From the NCBI GenBank assembly GCA_036758285.1, contig DAIOWV010000017.1:1-43870 (forward strand): a DNA stretch of 43,870 nt, read 5' to 3'. Position numbers and translations under genes: made by a program. This document shows, piece after piece, positions 41,797-43,870 of the stretch (position 1 is its first letter; every line of letters starts with the position of its first letter). This DNA is from Taishania sp036758285 (GTDB lineage Bacteria; Bacteroidota; Bacteroidia; Flavobacteriales_D; Crocinitomicaceae). The notes under the pieces are model-generated. The model ran no database searches and was not told the origin of the DNA. It worked only from the letters and a program-made list of their open reading frames with translations.

Positions 41797-43870
41797 CTTG
41801 AGTCTCATTTTGCCACACATGTTCTGTTGTTGGAGATCCATTTTTTGTGTAAGTAATCGCATGACTTGTTTGTGTTCTCACATATTCATTTCCACGGCCT
41901 TGAATTACAACAATTCGTCTTGTAATAATTGCAGATAGTATTCCCGCATCATCTTTTCTTTGAAACATTTCCTGAGATACGCCTTCAGGATATTTTTCAC
42001 CCAATGAATTTGGTACAATCACTTTCTCAATTGATTTACTTGTTTCTGCCTTTTCTATTTCTTGTTTTGTTGAATAGATACTATTTGTTTTCTCATTCGA
42101 TTTCGCAGTTGAATTCGTAGAAAGAACTTTTGCAGTTTCTTTTACAGATTCTCCTTTTTCCTTCAATCGTTCCTTTTCTAAGAGTTCGCGTTGTCTCAAA
42201 TCATCTTTTTTCAAATCTAATTCACTTTGAGAGTATAATCTTTCTTGTTTGTCAGATCTGTTTAAATCTTTAAAAGCATTTGCAGTTGAGGCCTCAACTA
42301 TTGCAACATCCTTAACTTTATCTATATGTGTAGCTGCTGCAAGGTTATCATTCGTTTGTTTTTTAATATCTTGTTTTTCAATTATTGTTTTAGTATCGTT
42401 GTTTTTTAGAGCATTTTGATTGATTTTTTCAGTTTCTCTATTTTCAATTTCTTTTGCTGTCTCTTTAATATATTCCTTACTTGCGATAATTGTAGCTTCT
42501 TTTGCAATTTCATTATTTGAAACTGTAATTTTTAAATTTTTCATTTCATCATCAACCCCAACAGATTCATGATATTTTTTACTATTATCAACTGTATTTT
42601 TATTATTTATATTGGTTTCAATTTTTTTAATTTCAATAGTATTGTTACTTAAAAGTTCAGCGTTTTTTGCATCTTTTTCCGAAACTGAAGTAATTACTTT
42701 TTCAACAATTTCTTTATTGTTGACCGCTTCGTCATAATTTACACCACTACGATCTAAATTTTTATTTTCAGCATATTCTCTTTTAGTATCTACTTCTTTA
42801 GCTATGCCAATTTTATCAGTAGTACTTTCAATATTGTTTTCTTCTACTTTTTTAGAAATCCCTGTTAATTCAGTATCAGTAGAAAGATTTCTATCATAAG
42901 TTTCTTTTGAATAAGTGTTTTTTACATCTTCTCCAAGAGTTCTCACTTTATCAATTTCAATATGGTTTTCTTGCTGCGCTTTTGAGCTATTTTCAGCATT
43001 TTGTTGTGTTTTTTCTTTTAGAGTCACCAAGTTTGCATCAGTAGTGATGTTTTCATCATATTTTTTAACTGAATAAGTGTTTTTTACATCTTCACCAAGT
43101 GTCCTGACTTTATCAATTTCAATATGGTTTTCTTGTTGTGCTTTTGAGCTATTTTCAGCATTTTGTTGTGTTTTTTCTTTTAAAGTCACCAAGTTTACAT
43201 CAGTAGTGATGTTTTCATCATATTTTTTAACTGAATAAGTGCTTTTTACATCTTCACCAAGTGTTCTTACTTTATCAATTTCAATGTGGTTTTCTTGTTG
43301 TGCTTTTGAACTGTTGTCAAAATCAGTTTGTGCCTTTTCTTTTTGTGAAGTCAGTAAATCTTGAGTTTGAGCAATTGAATTAGCTTCATAGATTGTATTA
43401 GCTTTATTAACCTCATTATTCGCTTCCCTTGAAACATGTATTTTTGAAGCAATTTCAATCTTATCCGCAGCTTTTAATTTATCATTTTCAATCATTGTTG
43501 AATACAAAGAATAAATATTTCCTATCGTTGCTTCCATTTCAGCTTGTTTCGCAGCTGTAATTTCACTGTTGGCAATGATAGACTTATCATTCGCTTGTTT
43601 CAATTTGTTTCTTTTACTATCTTTTCTTTCTGCTTCAGCTGCTTTTAAAGCAACTTCTCCATCCAGAATTGATCCGTCAAATGGGTCTCCCAATGATTGT
43701 AATTCAGCACTAGATTCTGTTATTGGGTTTAATAAATTATTGATTTGTTCAATTTTACCTTGAGCATACAAATCATTATTATTCTTTAGTGCAATGGCTT
43801 TGTTATAATATTCCATCGCATTCGAATAGTCTTTACTATTAAAATAGTTATCAGCAGTTTCAATTACTTT
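41771..43870 (-). CDS. TPR and tandem-repeat coiled-coil protein (partial, N-terminus outside the window)
   Basis: At least 699 codons; the frame is open to the right edge, so the first in-window ATG (43816) is probably internal. The visible start is a TPR-like unit (ADNYFNSKDYSNAMEYYNKA). Then follow charged, Lys/Glu/Asn-rich helical repeats of about 54 residues, two to three of them nearly identical (NSSKAQQENHIEIDKVRTLG ... KKYDENITTD), flanked by several decayed copies. The middle (about 470-600) is low-complexity coiled coil. The last 70 residues form a compact, different domain (EGVSQEMFQRKDDAGILSAI ... RGNEYVRTQT ... TEHVWQNET). I do not know the family. TPR plus coiled-coil proteins of this build occur in Flavobacteriales; a scaffold or surface role is inference. 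Confidence 0.75.
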   Translation of the reverse strand, partial: KVIETADNYFNSKDYSNAMEYYNKAIALKNNNDLYAQGKIEQINNLLNPITESSAELQSLGDPFDGSILDGEVALKAAEAERKDSKRNKLKQANDKSIIANSEITAAKQAEMEATIGNIYSLYSTMIENDKLKAADKIEIASKIHVSREANNEVNKANTIYEANSIAQTQDLLTSQKEKAQTDFDNSSKAQQENHIEIDKVRTLGEDVKSTYSVKKYDENITTDVNLVTLKEKTQQNAENSSKAQQENHIEIDKVRTLGEDVKNTYSVKKYDENITTDANLVTLKEKTQQNAENSSKAQQENHIEIDKVRTLGEDVKNTYSKETYDRNLSTDTELTGISKKVEENNIESTTDKIGIAKEVDTKREYAENKNLDRSGVNYDEAVNNKEIVEKVITSVSEKDAKNAELLSNNTIEIKKIETNINNKNTVDNSKKYHESVGVDDEMKNLKITVSNNEIAKEATIIASKEYIKETAKEIENRETEKINQNALKNNDTKTIIEKQDIKKQTNDNLAAATHIDKVKDVAIVEASTANAFKDLNRSDKQERLYSQSELDLKKDDLRQRELLEKERLKEKGESVKETAKVLSTNSTAKSNEKTNSIYSTKQEIEKAETSKSIEKVIVPNSLGEKYPEGVSQEMFQRKDDAGILSAIITRRIVVIQGRGNEYVRTQTSHAITYTKNGSPTTEHVWQNETQDAKLQRNY
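42830..43315 (-). repeat. 162-bp tandem repeat (3 copies) within the coiled-coil gene
   Basis: Copies span 43315-43154, 43153-42992 and 42991-42830. Copies 1 and 2 differ at only a handful of bases by eye; copy 3 keeps the first half and diverges after TYS. The unit is 54 codons, so copy-number change keeps the frame. Decayed copies continue on both sides at the protein level. Confidence 0.92.

Noticed and set aside
41797..41862. Upstream ATG extending ApbE by 22 residues
   Set aside because: It would move the lipoprotein signal away from the N-terminus and increase the overlap with the upstream gene.
42830..43315. Regular repeats that could suggest a CRISPR or other non-coding array
   Set aside because: The period is 162 bp with no unique spacers, and all copies stay in one open frame.

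Overview
The window looks like a low-GC member of the phylum Bacteroidota, probably order Flavobacteriales and perhaps close to Crocinitomicaceae/Cryomorphaceae (an inference from gene content; no 16S rRNA is present). Supporting signs are two proteins with type IX secretion (T9SS) C-terminal sorting domains, one type A and one gliding-motility type B; many promoters with the Bacteroidota -7 box TAnnTTTG and almost no Shine-Dalgarno sequences; and the gene order parA-parB-DUF5683-dapB-lepB-wbqC. Four runs of N (248-257, 27589-27643, 31599-31608, 34877-34904) show that this is a scaffolded draft assembly. At least two of the runs have lengths that cannot be right, because the genes they interrupt (rpmI, tilS) change frame across them.

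Layout. 1-2929 (-): translation operon thrS-infC-rpmI-rplT, running out of the left edge. 3171-7425 (+): rhomboid protease, Gfo/Idh/MocA oxidoreductase, a lipoprotein, a candidate 55-codon hydrophobic gene and a polyprenyl-phosphate sugar-1-phosphate transferase that starts a surface glycan. 7578-10198 (+): exbB-exbD and a T9SS cargo protein. 10220-11881 (-): FucP-type sugar transporter. 12074-19330 (+): fumC, a methyltransferase, gcvP, marC-type membrane protein, tlyA. 19360-26611 (-): ABC-F ATPase, trmB, trxA, a four-gene unit (terC, an unknown, DUF493, a membrane-anchored protein resembling a sorting domain) and a large type B T9SS protein. 26773-31442 (-): tight five-gene operon GT2-HAD phosphatase-MORN protein-pabB-tilS. 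31694-40756 (+): ffh; the parAB-DUF5683-dapB-lepB-wbqC block; a thioesterase/isochorismate synthase pair of menaquinone type; a small membrane protein. 40783-43870 (-): apbE lipoprotein and, upstream of it and overlapping it, a long TPR/coiled-coil protein with near-identical 54-residue tandem repeats, cut by the right edge.

Most of the window is housekeeping. I see no CRISPR array, transposase, integrase, restriction system, recognised defence system, tRNA or rRNA. The least explained parts are the tandem-repeat protein at the right edge, the membrane-anchored sorting-domain-like protein in the terC unit, the possible small gene coupled to the sugar transferase, promoters so close to two start codons that the mRNAs should be leaderless, and a coding-like stretch interrupted by the gap before ffh.
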